Below the pieces are notes generated by a model. It was not told the DNA's origin. It was given only the letters and a program-made list of their open reading frames with translations, and made no database searches. Made by a program: the position numbers and the translations under genes. From assembly GCA_026120185.1 (NCBI GenBank), contig JANUWF010002200.1, positions 2,788,001-2,852,000 of the forward strand: a DNA stretch of 64,000 nt, read 5' to 3'. Positions 22,635 through 35,534 of the stretch are shown one piece after another. Origin of the DNA: Voacanga thouarsii. Lineage: Eukaryota > Streptophyta > Magnoliopsida > Gentianales > Apocynaceae. The first letter of the stretch is position 1. Each line of letters starts with the position of its first letter.

Positions 22635-25600
22635 TCAATCATCTTCATCAGTGTAGGAATCTGTTTCCCATTCATTCTCAGCTTCATCTTCACCCTCGTT
22701 ATTCTCCTCTCGTTATCATCTAACATCTCATTCAACCCAGACTTATATGTAAATGGACCAAGATCTACAACTAAAGATATACACATGACATTATTGTCCT
22801 CAACATCTTCTTGATAAGCTATATCAACTAAAGGGGGGCATCAAACGCATAACGAGCTTTGGTTTTACACACTGCTAACCAACCAAATCTTACTCTTAGG
22901 ACTCCTGGATATTTACAATAATATATTTGACTTGCTTGCACTGCTAAAATAAAAGAATCGTACTTCGGGTACCTTCTCCGTTGGTTAATATCAATTAGTT
23001 TGAATTGTGGATGCACTCTAACTTCTCAATATGGGGTTTGATCAAACCAATCATATTTGAAGAGCACAACTGATTGAAATGGTTGATCAAGAAATTGGAC
23101 CTCTATAATCTCTTTCAAGATTCGATATTAATCATTTTCAAATGTGTTAGAACCACCCCCTTAACGCATACTCTGCTATTTGTTGTACTCTTCCCTTCAT
23201 AATACTCACTGGTGTGAAATCGATATCTATTCACAATATATCCTTGAAATGATTTTACTTGTCTCAATGGACTCCAAGCAATGCTTTGCAATGATTGATT
23301 TGTAACTGCATTATGTTCATTGTGCACCTATATAAATAAGAGTCTATAGTAAGTTAAGATATAAGAATCCTAATTTTTACAAGATTATGTGAACTGAAAA
23401 ACTTATGTAATCTCTAAACTATGAACTAAATTCATTTTCTATTCTTCTATCAACATCTTCTTTTGAAATGTTTGGTTCTCCGGATTGTACTTGTGTAATA
23501 AATATCCTAGAAGGTGCAAAATAGAACATTAATAATATGCCTTATTGGCAACCCAAATGAGCATAATCTAAGTTAAGAGAAGTCATACTCGATGTATGGT
23601 TGGGCATCTTCACAATTTAACAACATATAATTGAAAGTTGCTTTATATTCATTCGATGCGAAGAACCTAGTTTGAATCTTTCCAAGAGAGTTGCATATTG
23701 TCAACGTCCATTCCTCTGCCCTCAAGGTAGCATATTCTCCTTCTTCATTGTGGGCCACGGTCATGTGCTTTGTTTGCACATACAATTCAAAATAGTAAGA
23801 GAAAAAATGGATGCTTCTTTAACAAAATAGGCATTGCAAATCGACCCTTCAATTCTTACCTTATTCTTCACTTTCATTTTCAAACGATGCAAGAACCTAC
23901 GATCCAAAATATAAATTAGTGATATTACATGACCAGGAAATTAAATTAAAGGGAATAAAACAATGATTACCTTTCGAAAGGATACATCTATCTATATTGG
24001 ATTGGACCACAGACTTTTGCCTCATTGGATAAATACACCATTAAATGTTCCATTACATTGAAGAACCCAAAAGGAAAGATTTTCTCTGACTTACATAGAA
24101 GGACGGGTATATTTGACTCCAATTAATTCATATGAGTCACTGACAACTTTAGAGTGCATAAATCCCGATAATACTGGCTTAATTTAGTTAAGACTACCCA
24201 TACATTAGATGGTAGAAATTCCTTAAGCGAAATCAAGAGTAAACGCTCTATGAACATATGACAATTATAGCTTTTCATACCTGACATCTTCAACTCTTTC
24301 AAATCAACACATCGACCAAGTTGGATGAAAATCCATTGGGGAGTTGCAAGTCTTTCACCTACTCTAATAGAATTCTTTTTTGTTCTGTCGTCAATATGTA
24401 GCATACTTTAGGTGTAGAGCCATTTCCATTAGCTATAGTACTAATCCTTAACTCTGGCTTATGACATAAATTTTCAGCATCACGACAGGCCTTCAAATTG
24501 TCTTTTATTCTACCTTTCACATCTATAACTGTGTTAAACACATTGTCGAACACATTCTTCTCATGTGCATCACATCTATATTATGTCAAACCAAATATGT
24601 ACACCAATAGGGAAAATACCAAAAATACTCCGCTTGGACCAGTTGTCGTTGGCTCCTCTGCCATCATTACTACCAATTTCACGGCTTGATTCTATTATTT
24701 TTTGGAAATGACACACTCTAGACCAAATTTCATCACCAGTCAAATATAGTACCGGTGGTGTTGTTTCACGGCCTCTATCTTTCCTAAATAACCTTGTATA
24801 TCACCCGTAAAGATGGTCAATTGGCAAGAAATGATGAAGATAATCAAACCAACAATGTTTTTTGCCATGCTACAGATGAAATGGCTTTGTTTGCTCCATG
24901 CAATGCGGGCATGCCAATCTGCCGGCTGTGCTCCACCCATTCAACATACCATATGCGGAAAAGTCATTAATGGTCCACAAGAGTGCAGCCCGCATTTAGA
25001 GGTTTTGTTTCTTGGATATGTCATAAGCAAGCACACCATCTAACCACAAATGATTTAATTCATCAACCAAAGGCTGTAGATAAACATCGATCTTATGCTT
25101 TAGATTTCTTGGACCAGGAATTATGACTGTCAAGAACATCACTAGATCTTTTATACACATCCACAGAGGAAAGTTGTATGGAGTAAGAATAACCGACCAA
25201 GAAGAGTATTGCTTGCCCGATAACCCAAATGGTGAAAATCCACCAGTACATAAACCTAGTCTTATATTGCACACTTCTCACGCAAAATATGGATAACTCC
25301 CATTAAAATGTTACCAAGCCTTACTATCCTACAGATGACTCATATAGCCATCCTCCAATTTGCTCTCAACATGCCTCCTCATGTGTTCAGCTGTAGTTTT
25401 GGATGCATATAACCTTTGTAAGCTTTGCATTATTGGAAAGTAGTACATCTTTTTATAAGGAATCTCCTTAGACTTTTCATTGTTGCTAACTTTCCTCTGC
25501 ATATATTGAGCATGGCCACAAAATTTACATTTACGATAGTTAATATCATCTTTCCAATAAATCATGCATCCATTTTTTCGTGCATCAATTTTTTGAACCG

Positions 25601-26246
25601 GTAAACTAAGCCCCGGCACTTGCTTCTTCATCTGATAGAAGTCATTTGGAATCTTGTTACCACTAGGCACAGTCTTCTTTATTAGTTGAACTACTTGGTT
25701 AAATGCCTTCTAAGACATATTATTTTTAGATTTTATATTCAACAACCTACAAATCAAGTTCAGTTGTGAGTGGTTTGTGCACCCATCTTAAATACGAGTG
25801 TCTACAGGCTTAAGCATTTTATAGAAGTTCTAGGCTTAACATTAGGCATTTCATCGATAGACTCTCATAGGGATTGGTCTGATAGAAAATTAGGACCATC
25901 TACATCTAAGATATTTCTCGATGTGGATATCTAGAAATCGATTCTGTATCGACAGCCACACATCCACTATTTGAGATTGGAATTTTCGGTGTTGGAATAG
26001 ATGTTTCACTATAACATATCCATCGATGGTAATTATCAACAAATCTCTATTTGTATAAGTGAAGCTCAATTTTTTCTGGATCAATATAGTTTTATTCTTG
26101 CACTTTGCACAAAGACATCGAATAACATTTGATATCGCATTAGACAATGTAACGACAATGAAAGCTTTAACCCCACCCTAGAATTCAATTGTAATCCCCT
26201 TCATACCAGGAACATGCCTTCTATACATCTAACTATGATCCTCCAT
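22635..26246 (-). pseudogene. TNPD transposase of CACTA-1, broken
   Basis: The start ATG at 26246-26244 opens a transposase-associated domain with YRRHVPGMKG and CLCAKCKNK, then a KHL block (26147-25890). The transposase core follows (25670-25329 and 25280-24996), including KKNGC-like cysteine spacing (CKFCGH), the IIPGPRN motif and VYLQPLVDEL. A DUF4218-type segment (24553-24123) has LKMSGMKSY and a DUF4216-type segment (23327-22828) has VKSFQGYIVNRYRFHT. It ends in an acidic tail at 22635. More than ten stops and frameshifts are visible. The order matches CACTA TNPD, which cuts the TIRs in the nucleus. Confidence 0.85.
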
Positions 26247-26523
26247 TTAAGTTGGAGCAGGTGATTCTTCATGGTAGATACCAATATAGGTATGAAAACA
26301 TTGAGGAAAGATGTTGGAGATTTTAAGTTGTACTGGAGAAAATGGATTTATGTTAGAGTTGTGTTTTGAGTAAGATTTATTTAGTTCTATTGATTGGATA
26401 AGTGTTTTAGGATCACGTGCCATCTATAAGAAAAATGAATGGTTGTATGCATTATTTACCCCTATTCTTATGATAACTGAGAGAATGTCACCATCACCAA
26501 CTTCTATTTCTAAAAACAGAACA
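26247..26523. other. Upstream of CACTA-1 TNPD
   Basis: No coding sequence recognised. This would hold the 5' untranslated part of the minus-strand TNPD transcript or an intron. The long inverted repeat starts at its right edge. Confidence 0.35.
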
Positions 26524-29046
26524 GTGATCATTAAAAAAAAAAATCATATCATATCAAAAAGCAAAATTTTTAGATCTTCAAGACCCTTCTTCATCTCTTT
26601 CATATACCTTTCATATGTATCTATTATCCCTATTATTTGGTAATTATACTATCCACTCGTTTGGGTTATGTTCATCAAGTGGCAACTACTTTTCATCATT
26701 TTAGTGAAATCTCAAAGATAACATGAACTATAAGTCTCTCTTTCCAGACTATTCTGGCTAGATTTGTGAAGGACTACTTCACTACGAAAGATGAATGTGA
26801 GTTTATGCTTCAAGTCTCTAGAAAGACAAGAAAATTGTCAGCTATTATCTGGCTCTCTGGCATAACAATAGTTGTACCAATGACAGAGAGTCAGAATTCT
26901 AACTGGCTATTTTCTTGTCTTTTCAGAGACGCAAAGTATGAACTCACTGAAGGCATAGAAAACGGAAAAACACAGGGCACGCAACGGAAGTGAACATAAA
27001 AAAAACTAAAAAAAACACAAGAACAGGGATTCCAAGACAGGGCCGGCGCCGGCTCCGGCTGCCGTAGTCGGCGTCGGTTGCGCCCTGTCCAAATCCCGAG
27101 GTTTTAAAATTTTTATCTCTCCTTCTGGTTCTCAAAGGTAGCTGGATCGAAACGTGCACAACCGGGATAGGTATGCTGGTAGAAGCCTCTGGTCCGATTC
27201 CTGCAAGCCTCCTACTCTGCCTTTGCATGTATGTGAACGCCGAACTCTCGGTCTTCTAGTATATGGCTTGTCTAACTACTATTTGGTGAACAACTAACAG
27301 GCTAAGGAATTTTTCTGAAGAGAAAGAGACGCCTGGCCTTTCACAGAGAAAAAGCCGTCTCTAAGAGTGTGTCTTCTGTAACAACGACGTTATTTTCAAT
27401 CTTCCTGTTTAACCTAAATAAAATCCTAAATTAAACTGGATTGGGCCATTGGACTCTTAGTTTAACCTTTTGGGCTTTATTAATTTTTCTAGTTAGAACC
27501 AACTTAATGGCCCAATAAATAATTAATTTTTTCAGCCCAAATAAATCAATCCAATTAAATAAGCCTAAATCAGTTTAGTCCCAGGTTAATCCTTAATTAT
27601 TCAAATTGGGCCAAAGCCCTAAATAATTAATTAACCCACTAAACTAATTTAATTAATTTTCTCTCTCCATGGACCTTTATTTTATTATAGCCCAATAATT
27701 AAATCAGTCTACTTAAATAAAATAAATTCCATTTAATTCAAGATCAATTCCTTAACCCGTATTTAATTAGGACTCACAGTCTATATTGGGGACCAAAAGA
27801 CACACCGCCTTGGCTACTAAAATGACCAAAATACCCTTGCCATATAAATAGCTGTATTTTACATTTTAAATATTTTCTAATATCACCATAAGAAAATATT
27901 GAACCCAATGACAGTGTTGCGTTAGCAAAGTCTCCGACCTACAGGTGTAATGACTAAAATATCTCTCTATACTTCGTTGTATATTCAGAGAGGAAGAAAT
28001 GTACTAACACCTCTCTAAATGACATCTACCATCATTAGGCCTCTAGTCCAATGATCCACGACTTCCTGGATTATTTCCGCTTTCCAAGGGAGCTACCCTA
28101 AAGCAAACATCCAAGTCATGTTTCCTAGGGTCCTGGATATTTAGATCATTCAGACAACCACAAAGGGCGATATAGTATAGAAACTATCTTGTACAAATTT
28201 ATCTTAACTAACTAGTCACACATACTCAACATGTAAGTATATTGGCCCTATGATAGAACCTCAACTACAGCATATTAAAACATATACTTCCAGCTTCGTC
28301 AAACCACCAACTTATACTCAAGTCGTAGAGTACTAGTCTACGCTGTAGTGGTAGTAGTCTAGGTTTCTACCATATAGTACTTTTAGAAACCACTACTACA
28401 GGTCTCATGTTCTACTTATTCGAAATACGCTTATGTCATGAAGTGAGTAGACTACTCACTGGCTAAAGGTAAGCCATTTCCTATTTAGAATTCACAACAT
28501 AATAATCTAGATATGATGAGATTCTCATTCTCATCAATTGGTTAAGAACAAAAGTTTATGTGTTAAGTAACCCGTGATCCATACCTTACTGTGAAATACC
28601 TCTATTCACATGGACCATTTACTTAAACACAATGGGTCTTTTCCAAACGTAATTGTGCACAAATAAAATTGTAAATTTACAAATAATTTCTGAAAATAAA
28701 TTCTTTTATTAAAACATTCGATTATTACATCAGAAACCTAGTCTAAGAGGGCATACACCCCAACACTCACATTCATCCTTTGTAGCAAAGTATTCCTTCA
28801 CAAATCTAGCAAGAAAAGTCTAGAAAGAGAGAACAATAGTCCATGTTATCTTCGAAATTTCACTAGAATGACAAAAAGTGGTTGCCATATGATGAAAACT
28901 GCCAAGACAAGTGGATAGTCTAATTACCAGATAAAGAAGGATAGACACATATGAAAGGTACATGAAAAAAATGAAGAAGGGTTTTGAAGATCTAAAAGCT
29001 TTTGCTTTTTGATATGATTGGAACTTTGTTTTTTTAACGATCCCGT
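26524..29046. repeat. Long imperfect inverted repeat, right arm split by a solo LTR
   Basis: The left arm (26524-26862) pairs with the right arm (26880-26947 joined to 28766-29046) at about 340 bases per arm with a loop of about 17 bases. Matching blocks in order include gctagatttgtgaagga, gatgaatgtgagtt, gacaagaaaat, tttagtgaaat and cctttcatatgt. Both arms keep a similar reading frame (LARFVK-D/E-YF, TKDECEF), so they look like two head-to-head copies of one gene segment. The solo LTR's CTCAC duplication lies exactly within the right arm, which dates the hairpin as older than the LTR. Confidence 0.8.
26948..28765 (-). mobile_element. Solo LTR of a Ty1/copia element
   Basis: On the minus strand it starts TGTTGGGGTGTATGCCCTC, a start widely shared by plant copia LTRs, and it ends CTATGCCTTCA. 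CTCAC occurs on both sides (26943-26947 and 28766-28770), a perfect 5-bp target duplication. There is no interior, primer site or second LTR, so this is a recombined solo LTR. It contains a GC-rich patch (27040-27100) and an AT-rich tract with repeated attaattaa and gggcc words. Confidence 0.87.
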
Positions 29047-29590
29047 CAAGTTTTGCTTTTTAATTGAAAATGTATAATAGTTTGAGTTGAAATGTAGAAA
29101 CTCATGTACCATTTTGTAGACGAGCAAAACTAAAAAAAGCACTGGAAGAAATGACTTATCTTGTAATAGAAATGAGAGAAGAAACTGGGAATTGGTTGAA
29201 TTACTAGCTATGTTTGGGTTTATACATTAGTACATGTATTATTTAAGTTCGGGGTTTAGTATTTATACTATTTTTACTTGAAACTGCTATGTTGATTACA
29301 TCCATCTATTTTGAGATTGATCTTCCTACAATCTTTAGAGTTGCATTGTCAATGAAGTTCAATTGTTTTTTTTTTTTTTTTTTTTGTGGCTAGAGTCAAT
29401 TGAATTCTATTCCATTGAGTGGAAGATAGAAAAATGAATACTATGTAACCTATCAGGAAATGAGAAGGACTATGAAAGATAGATTTGTTAGTCTGATTAC
29501 AAAAGGTCAAAGTTTATGATCTTTATCTTGCTGTTCTTTGCATTAAGAAGATGATTGTTGAACAAAATCTACTAGATAAAATCAACCCTA
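29047..29590. other. CACTA-1 interior, no gene seen
   Basis: AT-rich sequence with a T run at about 29366-29385. I see no coding region or element ends. Confidence 0.3.
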
Positions 29591-29594
29591 ACTT

Positions 29595-29880
29595 AATCTA
29601 TTTCTCAGTAGTATCAAATCCAACTCATGAAAATTTCAACAGAGTTTGTCCTATAAACTGGACGTTTTCTAGGCACTACGCCACCTCAAATCAACTAAAA
29701 TTTAATAAACTTACCCAAAAAAAAAAACATTCAATAAAACTAACCTAAGTGTAATCGCCTATTAGCCACAAGGAATGATCACCCATCACTCACGGGGAAT
29801 GATCACCTATTACTTACGGGGATCCATTCATATAGGTTAAACAAATAATAGTTTCCAGTTAGATATAAAAACTCATATCT
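29595..29880. repeat. Direct repeat copy 1 (about 280 bp)
   Basis: It matches 30740-31015 with phrases such as ccaactcatgaaaatttc, ataaactggac, ttttctaggcacta and caaatcaactaaaatttaa, followed by an A run and several copies of ggaatgatcaccca. The two copies are about 1.14 kb apart. Confidence 0.75.
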
Positions 29881-30739
29881 AGGAATTTCCAAAATATCAT
29901 GATCATAATTCATTTTGTAGGCACAATTTTCAAAATTTCATGATCATAAAACAATTCATAATGTGCATATCATGATCATGAATCATTTCATAATGTGTAA
30001 AATGAACATGGTCCCAAAATATATTACACATGGCATTTTCTATGAATTTAAGTAAAGATTTATTTCATACATGAAATAATTTTAGTGAAATGCAATAATT
30101 TATAAATCCTAAAAGTACTCTATAAATGAAATTTTCATAAGAATGCAAGGACTTACATCAATCCTTAGCAAAAGAAATTCAATAACTCTAGATTAATTGC
30201 CTTGTGCTTGGTCTTTGACTCCCATCACGTCAAAAATCCAATTAAACCATGAATTTATTTTCTTATTCAACCTCCATCAAGAGTACTCTAATTTATCCAT
30301 AACTCCAAAGTTATCAAGTTCATCATTGCACTCATAGCTTACTATCCCTAATTATAGTCTTTCTAAGCATATCATAGCACCAAATCTACGCACAAGGTCA
30401 TATAATCGAGAAAATCATTTTTCAGTCAACCTAAACAACTTTCAAGTAATCACTTAATCAAATAAGATTTACAGTTTCCTTGGTATATCTTAATCACACT
30501 AGTGGGTTGCCTGAGATAAAATCCTTATAATCAAGCAACTTAATCCAAGTATTCAGGCATGCACAAAAATATCCCTAGACATTCTACACATATCATGGAA
30601 TCAATTTAAGTTTCAATTTTATAAGGTCTATAGCAAAGTTTTTAAACAAATCAGTTTCTTTTCCAAATAGAATTTCTGCCCTAATTGCTCAAAATTGGGG
30701 TAAAAAAATTAATTTAATTAACCAAACAAAATAATTTAT
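29881..30739. other. Spacer between the direct repeats
   Basis: AT-rich. It includes three near repeats of aaaatttcatgatcataa (29885-29990). No coding region seen. Confidence 0.35.
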
Positions 30740-31015
30740 CTGTAGTATCAAGTCCAACTCATGAAAATTTCGGCTGAGTTTCCCCTATAAACTGGACATT
30801 TTCTAGGCACTAAGCCACATCAAATCAACTAAAATTTAATAAAAATACCAAAAAAAAAAAAAAACATTCAACGAAACCAACCTAAGGGTAATCACCCATT
30901 ACCTATAAGGAATGATTAACCATCACTCACAGGAAATGATCACCCACCACTCACGGGAATCCATTCATATAAGTTAAACATATAATAGCTTCTAGTTAGA
31001 TACAAAGACTTATAT
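30740..31015. repeat. Direct repeat copy 2 (about 280 bp)
   Basis: Second copy of 29595-29880 in the same orientation, also with an A run (30850-30864) and repeated cactcacagg/cggga words. The copies could be the LTRs of a very small element or a segmental duplication; tips and target sites are not clear. Confidence 0.7.
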
Positions 31016-32105
31016 ACCTTTTGATTTGAAGATCAAAGCTACAGATAAAGCACCCTGGTAAAGTACTCTCTTATATTGTCAAGCTCTAGATTTTAGACAA
31101 TAATAATGGTTAAAAATTTAGGCATATGTGTGTAAATATATGTACAACACAACTCAATTCATAAATCAAACAATTTTTACAGCACTCAAACAATTTTTAT
31201 CAACTTTAGTCCTCTTTGAATGAAACCATATAGTTCTTTAATGACTTAAGTTGTATAACATGCAAAAAAAATTTACAGCACTCAAACTCAACCCAAGCAC
31301 AAACATGTTGTTCACTGGGCTTGTAATTTAGTAGAAGTTAGTCAATATAAATCATTAATCTTGACATGATCTATATATCTTTTCTGCCCACTTTATATAT
31401 CCATTTATTGAAGAAATAATATTTATCTTCACATGTTACACAAATAGGAAGAAATACATCAGTCGAACTCTTTTCAAACATATTAATGGCCCCAAAAAAG
31501 GAAAGACATAAACTAATAGAAGTAGGTAAAGAATGCAGATAGCATATCAATCAACATCTTTACCTGATATGATATATTTTTTTCAAAAGCATAATTGATA
31601 ATAAAACAGGCAGTTCATAGTATATGGTATTATTTGAACAAGACGTATCTTTAGGTTCAATGTGACTAAAGTAGAGAAAGCTCAATAGTTATGAATTATT
31701 AGCATAGTTCAATAATCACTGTCTACGTTGTGTGTATGTTTCAAGCAAGTTTACTCACAAAGACCAAGTTACACTAGGAACTACATGAATAAATCACTTT
31801 TTAACTATTCATTCTATATGCTATGCCCATGCTATCTTTGTTCATATTTTAAACAAATTATTGAAACACACTATTCATCCTAAGTAAATGATGGGTTGAC
31901 TAAAAATAGGATAGAAGTTTAAATTGCAGTTTATCATACAAACACAACATCACAATATAATAGATTTATTATCCGAGGAAGAAGGTAGCAGACTACCACC
32001 TTACGCTTCTTAGTAGTGGCGATTTTATTTTCGCAGAAAAACTTTCAAATTGAAATGACCAACAACAACAATGTGTAAAATCACCGAATTTAAGATAACC
32101 GCAAA
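31016..32105. other. CACTA-1 interior, no gene seen
   Basis: AT-rich stretch without recognised coding or repeat structure. Confidence 0.3.
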
Positions 32106-32480
32106 TGCACTTTTCAACATCCTATATCTTTTGAAGACCGGTGGGGGAGGGGAACGCAGACTGACGACAATGGCTTAGGGGCACCTGGAGGAGTAACGGT
32201 AGTAGAAAGAGGGACAACAAGAGAGGGGGAAGGAGCTGGGGGATGCAGCACTAGGCACCAGGAGGAGTCGCGGCGGCATAAAGAGGGATAGCAAGAAAAG
32301 GAAAGGGAGGGGGCCAGGGAACGTAGAGCCGAGGCTGGGGAAGACAATTTTTCAAAACGGAAATGTCGATCCAGAAGAAGATAGGGAAAAATGACCAAGT
32401 GTTAGAAATATTGGAGGATTTTGCGATGGCATAATTCTTGCTAATAGCGAGGGCTTAGGACGGTAATATATATATATTTC
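32106..32480 (-). other. GC-rich 5' leader-like region of CACTA-1
   Basis: A purine-rich block on the plus strand (agaggggg, gaggagt words) reads as a Ser/Pro/Leu-rich 94-residue frame on the minus strand without a known domain. It is followed by gcgatggca...tagcgagggc subterminal-type words at 32425-32460. Its position suggests the promoter-proximal leader of the minus-strand CACTA-1 transcript. This is inference. Confidence 0.35.
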
Positions 32481-33146
32481 TCTTTCTTTTTCTTTTTTTT
32501 GTTATGACACCTCTCACTACTTATAATTTAATTTTAGATTAATATAAAAGGCTAGATCTTACCGTTTACACAATTTCACATAGGTTGTATGATTTTTTTT
32601 ATAAGACTAAACTCGAAATTAAATAATAAATTATTTTTTATATGTTAATTGATAATTAATTTTTTTACAATTTTAATCTTTTTACTAAAAATATGTAATA
32701 AACAATTAAACATTTAATAAAGTTATAATTTAGTTGTTAATATTAATTTAGTTAAAATTTAACAAAAGTTGAAGTATTATTTTCTTTTTAGGTAAGTTGT
32801 CTAATAAAAAAAATGAATATATTAGAATCATGTATACTTTGCTACATTTTTTAACAAAAGTTCAAGAATTATAATGATAAGACATTTATAATATTTTAAT
32901 TGCATATAGCACTTCATTCAATATACATTAATATCTATTTTTAAACAATATTTAAAAAATATCTATGTTATTATATAGATACTATTATACATTTTTTAAA
33001 AATTTAAAAACACTTAGATAGGGAAAATGTCATTTATATAATATATATATATATATATATATATGAAGCATACAAATTTCTATAAATTCTAATGTATAAC
33101 ATATATAGCTAGTGTGTATATATGTATAACGTATATAGCTAGTATG

Positions 33147-33197
<51 letters not shown>

Positions 33198-33224
33198 TTA
33201 TACGTCAATGGTGATTATTGTATA

Positions 33225-33262
<38 letters not shown>

Positions 33263-33289
33263 TATACAATAATCACCATTGACGTATAA

Positions 33290-33325
<36 letters not shown>

Positions 33326-33432
33326 TTACATAATTATTTAAATACTAATATATAACATACATACCATATATGCGTATACAACTATAACCATTAATATATC
33401 AATATAGTATATAACTAGATTAATTAAACATG

Positions 33433-33471
<39 letters not shown>

Positions 33472-33632
33472 TTATCTAACATTTTGGGAAAGTTATAGTA
33501 TATGTCATTATTGTATAATGACATGCATGTCTTAAAATATATCAAAATATGTAATTATAGAGCTTAAATATGGCAATAAAATAAATTTGAATTTTGAATA
33601 AAATATCAAAATTTATACATTCATAGCTAAAC
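32481..33632. other. AT-rich microsatellite region of CACTA-1
   Basis: No gene. It has several (TA)n runs (33040-33063, 33230-33259, 33437-33468), a (CA)n run (33150-33196) and its mirrored (TG)n run. A large palindrome is listed separately. Confidence 0.6.
33164..33323. repeat. Perfect-looking 160-bp palindrome with CA/TG arms
   Basis: (CA)n, then tttatacgtcaatggtgatt, continuing to atgcat, then a (TA)n centre, then the exact reverse complement back to (TG)n. The symmetry centre is near 33243. I found no mismatch in the unique arm segments (33197-33231 against 33256-33290). Confidence 0.9.
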
Positions 33633-33842
33633 CATCACTACAAGAAAATTGTTAATTTGCCACGGAAATTTACTACGGAAAAAATTCTGTGGCAATCTGC
33701 CATGAATTTGCCATGAAAGAAGACAAGACATAGCCAATTGCCACGGCGATATAACTATAGCTAATTTGTAGCTATTTGTCACGGACTTGCCACTTCGTAC
33801 AACCTACTCATCGTATGATCGGGGAAGCAATGCTTATCGTGG

Positions 33843-35480
33843 CCTGTTATTATCATTTCGTACAACCTACCTCCATGGATGTGTATGAAGAATTCGGTGA
33901 TGTTTTTGACAATCATTATACCAGGGCCAAAGAATCCTAAGCAAAAACTAGATGTGTATTTGCAACCATTAATGGATGAATTAAAGCAGCTGTGGTTTGA
34001 TTATATCCAGACTTATGATGTCTCAAAGAAACAAAACTTTCATTTGCGGGCAGCCCTTCAGTGGACCATCAATGACTTCCCTGCATATGGCATGTTGAGT
34101 GGGTGGAGTACAGCAGGGAAATTTACTTGCCCGTATTGCATGGAGCGAACAAAGTCATTCCAACTACAAAATAGTGGGAAACAATGTTATTTGATTGTCA
34201 TCAACAATTTTTGCCAATTGAACACCCTTTTAGGAGGGACACCAAGTCTTTTAGAAGAGATAAAGGTGAGGAAAAATCACCAACTCCATCAAATAATTCT
34301 GGTAACCAAATATGGAACCGAGTTTGTAATCTTCCAAAGATAATCGAGACTGCAACGGAGCTTGGGAAGAGTGATGGTAGGGGTGAATTCCCCAATTGGG
34401 CAAAACAGAGTATATTTTAGGATTTGCCTTATTGGCGCACAAATCTCATTCGTCACAACTTAGATGTGATGCATAATGAGAAGAATATTTTTGATAATAT
34501 GTTGAACACTGTCATGGATGTTAAAGGAAAGACCAAAGATAACGTAAAGGCTCACTGTGATTTGGTCAAGTATTGTAACTGGCCAGAACTTTGTGTAAGC
34601 CGAGAAGGGAATAGGAAAGTGTGTATACCAAAAGCATGCTATACTTTAATCAAAGAACAAAAGAGACTTTTGCTTGAGTGGGTTAAAGAATTGAGGCTTC
34701 CTGATGGTTATGCATCCAATATTTCTCGGTGTGTTAATTTGAAAGACTTGAAGATGTCCGGAATGAAGAGTTATGACTGTCACGTGTTTATCGAGAGATT
34801 ACTTCCCATAGCACTAAGGGAATTGCTTCCAACAAATATATGGAGTGTTTTGACTGAGTTAAGTCTCTTCTATAGGGATTTGTATGCTTCTAAGTTGTCA
34901 GTTACACATATGTGCAAACTAGAAAAAGATGTAGCACTACTAGTATGCAAGCTGGAGAAAATATTTTCACCAGGGTTTTTTGATATGATGGAACATCTAA
35001 TTGTGCATTTGCCTTATGAAGCTAAAGTTGGTGGTCCTATTCAATATCGATGGATGTATCCGTTCGAAAAGTAAGTTAATGCAAAAGAGACTTAAATGTA
35101 TCAAATTTCAACCCCATGTACAAATATAAGTTTTTGATTTCATGACTATTTTTCCATTTAGGTACTTGCATCATTTGAAGGTTAAAGTAGTTGAAGGATC
35201 AATTTGTAATGCGTATTTAGTTGAAAAAATATCTACATTTTTCTCCTATTACTTTGAGCCTTACTTGCTAACAAGACATACTACTCGAGCTCGTAATGAT
35301 GTGGATGACAATGAAGCTCTAGTTCATGAACAAGTCTTGTCAATTTGTGCCAATTCTGGAAGGCCAATTGAAAAGTTAAAAACACGGTATTTGATTACAG
35401 AAGAATTAAGAGCTATCACCAATTACATCTTGCTTAATTGTGAGGAGGTGCAGCCATACATTAAGTAAGTAAGTAAGTAA

Positions 35481-35534
<54 letters not shown>

